From: Tumidithrix helvetica
GTDB taxonomy: Bacteria; Cyanobacteriota; Cyanobacteriia; Pseudanabaenales; Pseudanabaenaceae
Assembly (NCBI RefSeq): GCF_965232925.1
Contig: NZ_CBDDRA010000017.1
Coordinates: 62,001-126,000, forward strand
Direction of reading: 5' to 3'
DNA length: 64,000 nucleotides
Numbering within the stretch: the stretch's first letter is position 1; every line of letters starts with the position of its first letter. The translations under genes and the position numbers were made by a program. Below the pieces are notes generated by a model. The model made no database searches, was not told where the DNA came from, and saw nothing but the letters and a program-made list of their open reading frames with translations. Shown piece by piece: positions 1-9,478 of this stretch.

Positions 1-1
1 G

Positions 2-2668
2 GGCAAAGATTGTGCGAACAATCCCCAAATTATGCAGGGAAACTGGCTGATCAATTCCCACCAACAATTTATTAAGGCTTTCTTAGAGACTCCCGACCTC
101 GAACTTATCCATGCCGTGCGATTTTTAGTGGTGCTGGGACAGATTAATTTTATAGATCTAAGCGATCGCAATAAATACAAGCGCTGTGCTCTCAATTCTT
201 GGGCGATTGGGTATCTCTCAGACTATCAAAAAGCAAGAGGGATTCAGTTCGGTTTGCGAGATTTAGCGGCTGTATTTAAGGCTTTAGAGATGGATGAAAA
301 TACTATTGGCTTGACATTTCTAGATCCTTACCAAGGCAAAGGGTCGATCGACCGATTCGATTGGGTTAAAGATTCGAGCTATCCATATTTCCAAGAGAGG
401 TTACATCTTCTCGAAGAAATCCTAAAACCTCAGCCCACTTCAAAATCCACCTATCATTACGGTAAAAACGCCCAGAGACAAACTGTATTCCAGATTTTAG
501 ATAAGTTCCCAGAACCTCCAACTAATCTGAGACCAGTTTTATGGGAGATTGCGCTAGGTAATTCTAAGTCGGAAAAACCTCTGGCACAGCGTTGTCTAGA
601 GAATTTATCCGATACGCCTGAGAAAGTAATGAAGGCATTAAGCGATCGCAGTGCCGAAATTCGCATTGCCGCTGCCGATTGGATGAGTCGTTTGGCAATT
701 CCCAATGCTATTGATGTCATTAAAGCAGCGCTCAAGACCGAGAAAAGCGAACTCGTTAAGGACGCTCTGATCCGAAGCCTCGAAAAGCTCGGTGCATCCG
801 TGGAAGAGTTTCTCGATCGCGCAGGCTTGCAAGCGGAGGCAAAAGCTGGGCTCAAAAAAGGAATTCCAGATGCGCTGGCATGGTTCCCCTTTGACAATCT
901 ACCTGTCGTGCGTTGGGAAGACAGCAACGCGCCCGTGGATCGCGAGATTCTTACTTGGATTATTCTCCAAGCCTACAAACAAAAAACCGCCGAACCTAGC
1001 CCTTTAGTAAATCGCTATGTTTCTTATTTCAAGAAAAGCGATCGCGAAGACCTAGGCAAGTTCGTTCTCCAAGCTTGGATCGGACAGGATACGATTCCCA
1101 AATATACCTATCAAGAAGCCGACGACTTGGCAAAACCCCAGACTGCCTCGATGTGGGCTTACCATCAGCAGTTTCTCAGTCGCACGCCCGATACCGAAGA
1201 GGAAATCTATCAACAGCTCCTGCAACAGTATCAAAGCTCCAAGCATTACACTGCCGAACAGGCAGAAACCTATGCGCGGCAAATGGCGGCTTATCAGTGG
1301 CAACAGCGATTAAATACCCTAACCATCACCGAAGCCCAGTTGCATCGCACCCATGTCAATCAATTTCTCGCTCAACTCAAAGGCAGTGCGATTAAAGAAA
1401 AAGGCGTACTGGCGATGGTTGCGTCCTGTGGTGGTGCATCCGTAATTCCCTTCGTCAGCAACTATCTACAGACCTATTACGGCAGGCGTGCGGCGCAATG
1501 TATGGCTTTATTGCAAATGCTGGTTTGGGTAGAGGACTTTAGCGCAATTCAATTACTGCTCTCGGTGGCAAAACGCTTTCGCACCAAGAGCATTCAAGAA
1601 GAAGCGCAGAAATGCGTGGAAATCCTTGCCGATCGCAAAGGATGGTCAACCGACGAACTCGGCGATCGCACGATTCCCACCTTGGGATTTGACGAGAAAG
1701 CCGAACTAGTCCTAGAGTATGGCGATTCCAGTCAGGATGCATCCTGCCGCAAATTCACAGCCAAACTAGATCGAGATTTTAGCTTTGTGCTTTACAACCC
1801 CGAAGGTAAGGCGATCAAATCGCTGCCCGAACCCCGCAAAGACGAGGATGCCGAGGCTGTTAAGGAAGCCAAGAAATTGCTCTCGGATGCTAAGAAACAG
1901 CTAAAATCTTTACTCACGCTCCAAAAAGAACGCTTGTACGAAGCCATGTGCACGCAGCGATCGTGGCAATTCCGCGATTGGGATTTATTCCTCAACAAAC
2001 ATCCTGTAATCTCTCGCTATTGCCAAGCCCTTGTCTGGTCTGTCTATAATGGCGAGGCGATCTCGCAAACCTTCCGCCCCTTAGAGGATGGCACGCTCAC
2101 CGATGTCGAAGACAATGCCGTCACAATTCCCCCTGAAGCTACGATCCGCCTCGCCCATGCCAGTCTCTTAGATCGCGAACTCTCTGGATCGTGGCAGACT
2201 CATTTTGCCGATTACGAGGTCGTTCCCCTATTTTCCCAATTTGGGCAAGATACCTATATCCTACCTGAGGAGAAAGCCCAAACCACAGAGATCTCTGACT
2301 TTGAGGGATATATGGTAGAGACATTCCAAATTCGCGGCAAGGCAACCAAGTTAGGCTATACCAGAGGACAAGCCCAAGATGGTGGCTGGTTCTACGATTA
2401 TCGCAAATCCTTCGCAGGTCTAAAATTAGAAGCGGTGATTCAATTTACAGGTAACTTTTTACCCGAAGAGAACAGACCCGCCGCCTTAGAGAAGCTCTCT
2501 TTCCAAAGACTCGAAGAAAATACGCAAGACTATTACTATCGCCAACCCGCACTGCCTTTAATCGAAATCCCCCCCGTTCTACTCAGCGAGGTCTGGAACG
2601 ATCTAAAAGCGATCGCCGCTCAAGGCACAGGCTACGATCCCGACTGGCAAAAGAAATCCGCCTATTAA
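2..2668 (+). CDS. DUF4132 domain protein with N-terminal HEAT-like repeats (5' partial)
   Basis: The reading frame is open to the left edge, so the gene begins outside the window; an internal ATG lies at 32. The N-terminal two thirds is helical and HEAT-like, with a clear repeat around residues 190-260. The C-terminal 280 residues match the DUF4132 (MolR/YehI) type, with the pattern SWQFRDW, then FRPLEDGTLTD, then a WQTHFADYEVVPLFSQFGQ stretch. In E. coli, YehI belongs to a gene set with a MoxR ATPase, a DUF5682 protein, a VWA protein and a SWIM zinc-finger protein. Here the MoxR gene follows after 137 bp, which supports the same kind of system. The biochemical role is unknown. Family call is firm; function is not. 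Confidence 0.85.
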   Translation, partial: GKDCANNPQIMQGNWLINSHQQFIKAFLETPDLELIHAVRFLVVLGQINFIDLSDRNKYKRCALNSWAIGYLSDYQKARGIQFGLRDLAAVFKALEMDENTIGLTFLDPYQGKGSIDRFDWVKDSSYPYFQERLHLLEEILKPQPTSKSTYHYGKNAQRQTVFQILDKFPEPPTNLRPVLWEIALGNSKSEKPLAQRCLENLSDTPEKVMKALSDRSAEIRIAAADWMSRLAIPNAIDVIKAALKTEKSELVKDALIRSLEKLGASVEEFLDRAGLQAEAKAGLKKGIPDALAWFPFDNLPVVRWEDSNAPVDREILTWIILQAYKQKTAEPSPLVNRYVSYFKKSDREDLGKFVLQAWIGQDTIPKYTYQEADDLAKPQTASMWAYHQQFLSRTPDTEEEIYQQLLQQYQSSKHYTAEQAETYARQMAAYQWQQRLNTLTITEAQLHRTHVNQFLAQLKGSAIKEKGVLAMVASCGGASVIPFVSNYLQTYYGRRAAQCMALLQMLVWVEDFSAIQLLLSVAKRFRTKSIQEEAQKCVEILADRKGWSTDELGDRTIPTLGFDEKAELVLEYGDSSQDASCRKFTAKLDRDFSFVLYNPEGKAIKSLPEPRKDEDAEAVKEAKKLLSDAKKQLKSLLTLQKERLYEAMCTQRSWQFRDWDLFLNKHPVISRYCQALVWSVYNGEAISQTFRPLEDGTLTDVEDNAVTIPPEATIRLAHASLLDRELSGSWQTHFADYEVVPLFSQFGQDTYILPEEKAQTTEISDFEGYMVETFQIRGKATKLGYTRGQAQDGGWFYDYRKSFAGLKLEAVIQFTGNFLPEENRPAALEKLSFQRLEENTQDYYYRQPALPLIEIPPVLLSEVWNDLKAIAAQGTGYDPDWQKKSAY

Positions 2669-2686
2669 AACAGACCTACCCCCCAA

Positions 2687-2762
2687 CCCCCTTCCCTGTG
2701 AGGGAAGGGGGCTTCAATCCAATTCCCCTCTCCGTGTCGGGGAGGGGCTAGGGGAGGGGTCT
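2687..2762. repeat. Double GC-rich hairpin between DUF4132 and MoxR genes
   Basis: An 11-bp perfect inverted repeat (CCCCCTTCCCT, loop GTG) at 2687-2711 is followed by a second imperfect stem at 2725-2749 and a G-rich tail ending in TCTTT. Similar CCCTCTCC/GGAGAGGG hairpins occur at 32206-32226, so this is probably a dispersed cyanobacterial palindromic repeat. It could attenuate read-through between the two genes, but no clean U-run follows the first stem. Confidence 0.6.
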
Positions 2763-2805
2763 TTCAAGGGTTTGCGATCGTCTCAATTTTTTCACTTAAA
2801 CCACT

Positions 2806-3966
2806 ATGACCACAGAAATTCAAAAAGACAAGCAACCAGACATCCAAAATGCAGTGCGATCGCCTGCTGAAGTCAGATTTGCTCAGGAACTGCACGCTCT
2901 TGCTGCCACCGATACTGATGCCAAGCCCCCAGGTTGGTTGCTCTCGCCCCGTGCCGTGCGTAAGTTTATTCTAGGCTCCGATGGCAAAGCCCTCTCCCAT
3001 AAATGGCAAAACAAAAAGACCAGCACCGTCATTACAGAAAAATTTTATGGCGATGATGCCCTCGTCGATCGCTGCATCGTCACGCTAGCGGGAAATCGCG
3101 GCTTGATGCTCGTAGGCGAACCTGGTACGGCAAAGTCGATGCTTTCGGAATTGCTGTCTGCTGCGATCGCAGGGGATTCCACCAATACAATTCAGGGAAC
3201 CGCAGGTACGACCGAAGATCAAATCAAATACTCATGGAACTTTGCCCTATTGCTGTCGGCGGGGCCGAGCCTGCAAGCGCTGGTTCCTTCTCCCCTTTAC
3301 ACAGGCTTAAAAGCTGGCAAACTCGTGCGCTTTGAAGAAATCACCCGCTGTCCGCCTGAGATTCAAGATGCCCTCGTCAGCATTCTCTCGGATAAAGTTC
3401 TGCATATTCCAGAACTAGCCGACAATGATTCGATTCTATTTGCCAAAAAAGGATTTAATATTATCGCTACGGCAAATATACGCGATCGCGGTGTGCATGA
3501 TATGTCCAGCGCGCTCAAACGTCGCTTTAACTTTGAGACGGTCAAACCGATCTCTGACAAAAAGTTAGAACTCAAGCTGGTGATGGAACAAACCCAAGCA
3601 TTACTGGCAGATGCCGAAGCGAACGTGAACTTAGATATTGATGTGATCGATTTACTCGTCACCACATTCCACGATCTGAGAGAAGGCAGAACCGAAGAGG
3701 GAACCGTGATCGAACGTCCTTCTACGGTCATGTCCACCGCCGAAGCCGTAGCTGTGGGTGTATCTGCGGGCTTGGATGCCTGTTATTTTGGTAACGGTGC
3801 GATCGAAGGCGAACATATTGTACGAAATCTCGTGGGTACGGTTCTCAAAGACAACCCCGAAGATGCCAAGAAGCTCAAACACTATTTTGATGTCGTGGTC
3901 AAGGCGAGGGCGCAAAAATTCCCGATCTGGGAAACTTATTACAAAGCACGGAAATGGTTGCGGTAA
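2806..3966 (+). CDS. MoxR-family AAA+ ATPase (YehL-like)
   Basis: This is a AAA+ ATPase of the MoxR/YehL type. The Walker A motif GEPGTAKS is at residues 104-111, the Walker B equivalent LVRFEEIT at about 173-180, and a sensor-1 stretch IIATANIRDRG follows, with an arginine-finger-like KRRF. MoxR ATPases usually act as chaperone-like remodelers together with VWA proteins. The upstream DUF4132 gene and the DUF5682 gene at 6111 are typical partners of this subfamily. The 386-residue length suits the family. The ATG at 2806 directly follows a short spacer. A degenerate copy of its Walker A region lies downstream at 4935-5010, which points to a past duplication or rearrangement. Confidence 0.9.
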   Translation: MTTEIQKDKQPDIQNAVRSPAEVRFAQELHALAATDTDAKPPGWLLSPRAVRKFILGSDGKALSHKWQNKKTSTVITEKFYGDDALVDRCIVTLAGNRGLMLVGEPGTAKSMLSELLSAAIAGDSTNTIQGTAGTTEDQIKYSWNFALLLSAGPSLQALVPSPLYTGLKAGKLVRFEEITRCPPEIQDALVSILSDKVLHIPELADNDSILFAKKGFNIIATANIRDRGVHDMSSALKRRFNFETVKPISDKKLELKLVMEQTQALLADAEANVNLDIDVIDLLVTTFHDLREGRTEEGTVIERPSTVMSTAEAVAVGVSAGLDACYFGNGAIEGEHIVRNLVGTVLKDNPEDAKKLKHYFDVVVKARAQKFPIWETYYKARKWLR

Positions 3967-4044
3967 TTCACCATCAATTTTGGGAAGCTTATTTGCAGAC
4001 GAGCGATCGGACATAACCGTCTCGTCTATCGCTGGGCTTTCAGT

Positions 4045-4590
4045 TTAGTTCTTCTTTTCAACCACTACGATATCTTTAGGAACAACAGAAGAGTGGTGAT
4101 CGACAATCAACCATTTTCCATTCACCTTTCTGTAGGTAAAACTAAACCTTGCTGGAACGCTGACAGTTTTCCCATCTGTACCTGTGTAGGTAAAGGTATA
4201 AATCCCTGAGTTAATTGCCGTATCGCCAAAACTTCTAGTCAGAATTTGATTGGTAGTACCTTTAAGGTTAGGAAGACAGGTAAATTTCTCAAAATATGGA
4301 CGCAGTTGGTTCTTACTATTCTCTCGCACCGTAGAAGAAAGCGTAGCAAGCAGAATTGCATCTTTGTCATAAAGCGCTAATACAGGTACAGGGTTGCAGT
4401 TGGCAGCCCCAACAGTGCTTACCCAGGTCTCATAAGCTTGCCGTACCGATGGATCTGCGGATGTAACAGAAGCAGGAACGACTGACTTTCTTAAAGGAGT
4501 CTCATCGGCGATCGCGCCACCAACAAGTCCGCTAAACGAAACCCCAGCTACACAACCAACTAAAACAATCTTTTTTAAAGAATTCATCAT
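4045..4590 (-). CDS. Exported NTF2-like protein (CaMKII-association/SgcJ type)
   Basis: The protein has an N-terminal signal peptide (MMNSLKK, then a hydrophobic stretch ending near ADE at about residue 30). A 130-residue domain follows with the NTF2-like pattern of nuclear transport factor/CaMKII-association proteins: YDKDAILLATLS, SGIYTFTY, RFSFTYRKVNGKW and LIVDHHSSVVP. Members of this fold bind small ligands or act as ketosteroid-isomerase-like enzymes; the substrate here is unknown. It is transcribed opposite to the MoxR gene, with convergent ends 79 bp apart, so it is not part of the MoxR operon. The start could be the first or the second Met. Confidence 0.8.
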   Translation of the reverse strand: MMNSLKKIVLVGCVAGVSFSGLVGGAIADETPLRKSVVPASVTSADPSVRQAYETWVSTVGAANCNPVPVLALYDKDAILLATLSSTVRENSKNQLRPYFEKFTCLPNLKGTTNQILTRSFGDTAINSGIYTFTYTGTDGKTVSVPARFSFTYRKVNGKWLIVDHHSSVVPKDIVVVEKKN

Positions 4591-4757
4591 AATGCTGAAA
4601 AATTTACTTAATTTATTTGAGATTATATAATTATTAGCATAGGTTAAAGTCTATTGAAAATATATTTATCATAGATTTTTAGATATGATAATCATTAGAC
4701 AAACGCGACCATGATTCCATCCCTCCTCTAGAAATCGCCACAACAAATACCTGTGTA

Positions 4758-4858
4758 ATACCATTTTCAAAAAGTGATGCAACGCATCTTTTTGAAAAGA
4801 CCGCGCGGAGCGCGGAACACAAAACCCGATCTGTCGCAATTTCAAGAGAAATTGGTAT
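4758..4858. repeat. 101-bp dispersed repeat, copy A
   Basis: The element is bounded by short inverted ends ATACCA and TGGTAT. It holds two internal hairpins, TTTTCAAAAAGTGATGC paired with GCATCTTTTTGAAAA, and a GC-rich stem CCGCGC/GCGCGG. Copies of the same length with nearly the same sequence lie at 9378-9478 and 56766-56866, and a short end remnant is at 8633-8647. Confidence 0.85.
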
Positions 4859-4934
4859 AAGTTCATTTTCTACTGAATAGATCGTTCGGCAATCTCCTAA
4901 TTCGAAGAGAAAACACAAGACTGTTACTAAGGGT

Positions 4935-5010
4935 GACGATCGCTGCATGGTCAAGCTGGAAATCGCCGCTTGATGCTCGTAGATGAACCAATATGGCAAA
5001 ATCGATGGAC
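4935..5010 (+). pseudogene. Degenerate fragment of the MoxR ATPase gene (Walker A region)
   Basis: Positions 4935-5010 align base by base with 3066-3144 of the intact MoxR gene, from GATCGCTGCAT through GGAAATCGC, GCTTGATGCTCGTAG and GGCAAA-TCGATG, with substitutions and a small deletion. It covers the codons for the strand before Walker A and the P-loop, but the GEPGTAKS motif is destroyed. No other part of the gene is recognisable nearby. It is therefore a remnant of a partial duplication, lying between the repeat copy and the Uma2 gene. Confidence 0.75.
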
Positions 5011-5157
5011 TACTAAACACGAACAGAAGTCCCTTGCTGAGAAGAAAATGCAACGAACCCTTATTTAGATTACGGTCTACGATTTCTTATGGGATTTGTA
5101 GCGACTACAAACTGGTTACTATGTTAAAGTTAAGCCAACATGTCTCTCGGAGTTACT

Positions 5158-6012
5158 ATGGAAAGTACTCAAGCACTGATTATGCCTACTACTATCTCAT
5201 CTCCACCCGTTCAAACATCCCAAATCAGCCTCCCCGATCATACGCAACTACCAGAGTCAGATGGTACTTTTGTGAAGAATTTCCAAGAACACCCACAAAG
5301 CTTAGTATTAACGAGTTCCATCGAGCCAGTTCTACAAAAACTACATCCCGATGGACGCTATTGCATCGGTCAAGATAGCGGTATTTACTGGCGATTGACC
5401 GAGCCACCTGAGAGAGGTGCAGAAGCTCCAGACTGGTTTTACGTTCCTAACGTACCAGCGCTTCTTAATGGAGAATATCGTCGCTCTTATGTGTTGTGGA
5501 AAGAGATTGTTGCGCCCTTCATCGCGATCGAGTTTGTTTCTGGAGATGGCTCTGAAGAGAGAGAAAAGACACCTCCAAGCGAAAGCGAAAAAGCAGGGAA
5601 ATTCTGGGTTTACGAACAGGCAATCCGCATCCCTTTTTATGCGATTTATGAAGTTAGGAAAGCTTCCGTAGAGGTATATCACCTTGTAGATGGACGATAC
5701 GAACTAATTCAACCCAATACTCGCGGACATTATCCCATATCTTTTTTGGGTGTAGAGCTAGGCATCCTATTTGGAATAGAAGAGACTCCTGTTCCTTGGC
5801 TGCGTTGGTGGGATGCGGATGGAAATTTACTTCTGACTGGCGATGAACGAGCGATCGCTGAAAAGCAGGCTCGGTTACAGGCGGAGTTTGCTCAACAACA
5901 GGCAGAGTTTGCTCGACAGCAGGCTGAAACGATTGCCGAGCAAGAACGTCAACAAAAAGAGAGACTTGCCGCTTACTTGAGGTCGATGGGTATCAATCCT
6001 GATGAGATTTGA
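5158..6012 (+). CDS. Uma2 family (DUF820) putative restriction endonuclease-fold protein
   Basis: The protein matches the Uma2/DUF820 family, a PD-(D/E)XK-fold group greatly expanded in cyanobacteria. Visible motifs are the YCIGQDSGIYWR strand, the acidic IAIEFVSGDG segment, FYAIYEVRKA and a Gly-rich GVELGILFG near residue 215. A Gln/Glu-rich coiled tail (residues about 240-280) follows, as is usual in the family. The cellular role of Uma2 proteins is not established. I chose the ATG at 5158 because GGAG lies 7 bases upstream; an earlier ATG at 5140 is in frame. It sits between the MoxR and DUF5682 genes and probably entered that cluster secondarily. Confidence 0.85.
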   Translation: MESTQALIMPTTISSPPVQTSQISLPDHTQLPESDGTFVKNFQEHPQSLVLTSSIEPVLQKLHPDGRYCIGQDSGIYWRLTEPPERGAEAPDWFYVPNVPALLNGEYRRSYVLWKEIVAPFIAIEFVSGDGSEEREKTPPSESEKAGKFWVYEQAIRIPFYAIYEVRKASVEVYHLVDGRYELIQPNTRGHYPISFLGVELGILFGIEETPVPWLRWWDADGNLLLTGDERAIAEKQARLQAEFAQQQAEFARQQAETIAEQERQQKERLAAYLRSMGINPDEI

Positions 6013-6110
6013 TAGTAGCGGCAGTAGGCAGCCTGTAAGGAATCGCCTCAATAAATTCGGGCGATTGAGTTACCTTGATATTCATGTACCGTAGGCGATC
6101 GCCGATCGTT

Positions 6111-8633
6111 ATGAAAAATTTCGCTCCTAATCCTCAAGAACTCGATCTCTTCCTGCGATCGCTGACAGAGTGCGCCAAAAACAATCTGATTTTCTTCCCG
6201 ATTCGGCATCATAGCCCTGCTTGTGCTTGGCATATCCAACAGCTCATCCTCACTGAAAAGCCTGCGGTCATTTTAATCGAAGGCCCCGCCGACATGACGG
6301 AGCTGATTCCATTTATGCTGCACGAACGGGCAAAAGCACCCTTTGCCGTCTATACGACCTATATTGATACGGCTAAGCGATTGGGAGATATGCCAGAGGG
6401 GGATTCGCTTAGCTCCGATGCCCAGAGATTTGCAGGATATTATCCCTTTTGCGACTATTCTCCCGAACTCGTAGCTTTGCGAGTGGGCGCCTCTGTGAAT
6501 GCCAAGCTTGAATTTATCGATTTGACCTTTGCTCAACAAGCGATCGCTTCCCATAAACATCCGAACCTCGATCGTGCGACACAAACCCGCGCGTTATTGG
6601 AAGAGAGCTATTTTCGACGCAGCGCCTATCTGACAGCTTTAGCAAAAAAGACGGGTTGCCGCGATGTCGATGACCTCTGGGATCACCTGTTTGAAGCGAA
6701 TTTTAAGGCGACTTCCACCTCTAACTTTATCCAAAATGTCGCAGCCTATTGCTTTATGGCAAGACTTGACTCGCCAGAACCAATCCTAGAGTCAGATGGA
6801 ACGTTGGCAAGAGAACGAGCGATGGCATCGGCAATTCAATCGATAATTCAACCGACTCAGCAAAAGATGCAACCCGCACAAAAGATCCTCGTGATTACGG
6901 GGGGATTTCATACTGTGGCGTTGCCATTTTTACAAGAATCTATTCAACCTCTACCCAAACTCGTTCTAAAACCCGAAGAAGGACAAACCGTATTAATGCG
7001 GTATAGCTTTGAGCAATTGGATGCCCTCAATGGTTACGGTGCAGGTATGCCTGCCCCTGAGTTTTATCAGCGCTTCTGGCAAGAATTGCAGAAAGGAACT
7101 TCCAATCCTTTGTTAGAAACAGCCAATCAGATTTTAGTGGAAATTGGTAACAAGACCCGAGCCCAAACTACAGGAACTGCACTCTCTACTGCCGATGCGA
7201 TCGCTGCCCTAGAACAAGCCCGCCGTCTTGCCGCCTTTCGCCATCATCAAGCCCCCACCCGAGAGGACTTGCTCGATGGCATTCGCAGTTGCTTTGTCAA
7301 GGGAGCTATGGATGGCGAAGGTACGATCTTGATGAGTCTGGTAAGGCAGATGTTGACAGGCGATCGCATCGGGGATTTACCACCTGATGTGGGAGTTCCG
7401 CCGATTGTGAATGATTTTCGCGAGATCGCCCGTCATTTGCGCTTTAAAATTGATACCTCCCTACCGCAGTCGCTCACCCTAGATATTTATCGGAAAGTTG
7501 CCCATCGCCAAGCTAGTCGTTTTTTACATGCCCTGCATTTCTTAGAGATTCCGTTTGCACGCATCGTCGCGGGGCCTGATTTTGTCCAAGGCAGACAACT
7601 CGATCGCCTGCAAGAAGTCTGGGAATATCGTTGGATCCCCCAGACAGAGAGCAGTTTAATCGAGCGATCGCTGTATGGAACCACCCTCGAAACCGCCGCA
7701 GTTTATCTCTTGCAACAGGCGATCGCCCAATTGGAAGAGATGGGGAAATCGCGATCGGCCTTAGAAGCTGTGCGTATCTTACTCTCGGCATGTCGCATGG
7801 GCTTACATGCCCATACGGATCGCCTATTGGACTTGATTGCCACCAATATCGCCGAAGATCCTGCTTTTATGTCTTTGGTCGATGCTGTAAGTCAGTTGGT
7901 CTTGCTATGGCAATCTCGCGAACCTTTGGAAGCCCATGACCTCATCCAGATCCCCGCATTGAGTGCGATCGCCTATCAACGCCTCTGCTATTTGCTGCCC
8001 GATCTTTCTAATTGCTCTGAGGAAGAAGTGATGAGCATTTTAGGCAGATTTGGAACAGTTCAAGAATTGTTCCAGAGCGATTCTGCAACCTTCGATCCCG
8101 ATCTATTTTATGACGGACTCCATCATTTGTTAGCCACACCGCAGAGCCATCCCACCGTCGCTGGAGGAGCCGCAGGCATCTTGTATCGTGCGGGGTTGCT
8201 ATCCGAGTCAGAAATTGTGACCCTAGGGATGGGATATCTTCAGAGTTCCATAGGAAGTTCTTCGCCATCAGGAACCTCTGGACAGATTACAGGTGGGGCG
8301 GGCTTTTTGCGAGGACTTCTCTATACCTGCCGCGAGGTGGCGTGGAATGTATCGCGCCTTTTAGAAGCGATCGACGCCCAACTTCAGGTTTGGGATGATG
8401 ACGAGTTTCTGCACGTCCTACCAGAGTTCCGTTTGGCATTTGCAGATTTAACCCCTAGAGAAACCGATAAGGTCGCTGCGATCGTTGCTGCTTTTTATCG
8501 AGAAGAGGGCGATCTCAAAACAGAACTGGGCGATCTCACAAATCGTCACTTTACGGAAGCCGACTTACAGTTTGGTCTACGCCTAGAACAGCTACTCACA
8601 GAATCCCTTCAACACGATCGCTTGATTCTGTAA
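6111..8633 (+). CDS. DUF5682 family protein (YehM-like), partner of MoxR ATPase
   Basis: This large protein of about 840 residues matches the DUF5682 family, which co-occurs with MoxR ATPases, VWA proteins and SWIM zinc-finger proteins. The conserved N-terminal block reads FFPIRHHSPACAWHI, followed by ILIEGPADMTELI. A second conserved block, ILVITGGFHTVALP, is near residue 270. The rest is mostly helical. The function is unknown. The ATG at 6111 is preferred; in-frame TTG 6075 and ATG 6084 would add 9-12 residues with no homology. The expected downstream VWA gene is absent, since a small membrane-protein gene on the other strand comes next. The stop codon abuts a 15-base fragment of the dispersed repeat. 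Confidence 0.85.
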   Translation: MKNFAPNPQELDLFLRSLTECAKNNLIFFPIRHHSPACAWHIQQLILTEKPAVILIEGPADMTELIPFMLHERAKAPFAVYTTYIDTAKRLGDMPEGDSLSSDAQRFAGYYPFCDYSPELVALRVGASVNAKLEFIDLTFAQQAIASHKHPNLDRATQTRALLEESYFRRSAYLTALAKKTGCRDVDDLWDHLFEANFKATSTSNFIQNVAAYCFMARLDSPEPILESDGTLARERAMASAIQSIIQPTQQKMQPAQKILVITGGFHTVALPFLQESIQPLPKLVLKPEEGQTVLMRYSFEQLDALNGYGAGMPAPEFYQRFWQELQKGTSNPLLETANQILVEIGNKTRAQTTGTALSTADAIAALEQARRLAAFRHHQAPTREDLLDGIRSCFVKGAMDGEGTILMSLVRQMLTGDRIGDLPPDVGVPPIVNDFREIARHLRFKIDTSLPQSLTLDIYRKVAHRQASRFLHALHFLEIPFARIVAGPDFVQGRQLDRLQEVWEYRWIPQTESSLIERSLYGTTLETAAVYLLQQAIAQLEEMGKSRSALEAVRILLSACRMGLHAHTDRLLDLIATNIAEDPAFMSLVDAVSQLVLLWQSREPLEAHDLIQIPALSAIAYQRLCYLLPDLSNCSEEEVMSILGRFGTVQELFQSDSATFDPDLFYDGLHHLLATPQSHPTVAGGAAGILYRAGLLSESEIVTLGMGYLQSSIGSSSPSGTSGQITGGAGFLRGLLYTCREVAWNVSRLLEAIDAQLQVWDDDEFLHVLPEFRLAFADLTPRETDKVAAIVAAFYREEGDLKTELGDLTNRHFTEADLQFGLRLEQLLTESLQHDRLIL

Positions 8634-8692
8634 TACCAATTTCTCTTAAAACAGCCAATCCTCTTCTATTTTGCTCTTCCAACGCTTGCCAG

Positions 8693-8974
8693 CTACCACC
8701 TTCGACGTGAAAATAGGTGAACGATCGCCACAAAAAGAGCGGCTCCGATAATTGACCACAGAATCGGGAAAGGGCGTCCATCGATAGTGACCAAGAAAGG
8801 TTCTGGGAGTTTGAGCAATTGAGCAACCCAAGGTCCAAGAAGGGTGCCGATGAAGCCAAGGGCGATTGAGACGATTAATCCGCCGCGAACGTTTCCCGCG
8901 ATCGCTCTTCCAATAGCACCGCAAACAGCCGCGATCGCGACGAGAATTATCAGACCCACTAGTGAGATGGTCAT
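8693..8974 (-). CDS. GlsB/YeaQ/YmgE family stress-associated membrane protein
   Basis: This 93-residue protein has three hydrophobic segments and the GlsB/YeaQ/YmgE (transglycosylase-associated) pattern, with AAVCGAIGRAIAGNVRGGL, then GFIGTLLGPWVA, then ILWSIIGAALFVAIVHLF. Family members are small inner-membrane proteins often induced by envelope or osmotic stress; the biochemical role is unclear. It is monocistronic and converges with the DUF5682 gene. Confidence 0.85.
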   Translation of the reverse strand: MTISLVGLIILVAIAAVCGAIGRAIAGNVRGGLIVSIALGFIGTLLGPWVAQLLKLPEPFLVTIDGRPFPILWSIIGAALFVAIVHLFSRRRW

Positions 8975-9135
8975 GACAAATCCCCTTCAGATAGATTCAG
9001 TTCGCTAGTCGCGTCATTCACATATTTCATCTTAGACATGGCATCTTCATCGATATTAATAACGCCGATTATGACAATCTCATGTTTGTTTTCATGTTTG
9101 AATTGTTGATTGAGTCAAAAAAATCACCTAATCTA

Positions 9136-9227
9136 TATAGCAATCCTAAATCAATCGTGAGACAGGGTTTTGCGAAATGAACTCTACAAGAATTTTCTGC
9201 TCTGACAAATCAGATCGGATTGCTATA
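9136..9227. repeat. MITE-like element with TATAGCAATCC inverted ends
   Basis: An 11-bp perfect terminal inverted repeat, TATAGCAATCC and GGATTGCTATA, bounds a 92-bp segment with no coding capacity. The same ends, slightly changed, bound a larger composite element at 55517-55726, so this is a dispersed family. Confidence 0.7.
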
Positions 9228-9377
9228 GCGATCGTCATAAAAGGGGCAAATGCAGAATTCGGGGAAATCGTATGCTAAGGATTATGGATTAAATTATCTG
9301 CAATTCCAGCCACAAAGATGCATTGGTTAAAGTGCCAATTACTGCGAAAGAATTACACTTTGAAAGAATTATACTTT

Positions 9378-9478
9378 ATACCATTTTCAAAAAGTGATGC
9401 AACGCATCTTTTTGAAAAGACTGCGCTCCGCGCGGAACACAAAACCCGATCTGTCGCAATTTCAAGAGAAATTGGTAT
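9378..9478. repeat. 101-bp dispersed repeat, copy B
   Basis: This copy is nearly identical to 4758-4858 over the full 101 bp. The differences cluster in the GC-rich stem, CTGCGCTCCGCGCGG here against CCGCGCGGAGCGCGG there, where changes keep the potential to pair. Confidence 0.85.

Larger units (their letters stand above)
4591..5157. other. Gene-poor spacer with repeat and moxR fragment
   Basis: This 567-bp stretch holds no intact gene. It contains one copy of the 101-bp dispersed repeat (4758-4858), a broken moxR fragment (4935-5010) and a short palindrome, TTTGTAG-CGA-CTACAAA, at 5095-5111, 46 bp before the Uma2 gene. The palindrome could be an operator or a terminator. Confidence 0.6.

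Noticed and set aside
4983..5378. Open frame overlapping the Uma2 gene start
   Set aside because: It overlaps a well-supported gene in another frame and its composition is not protein-like.
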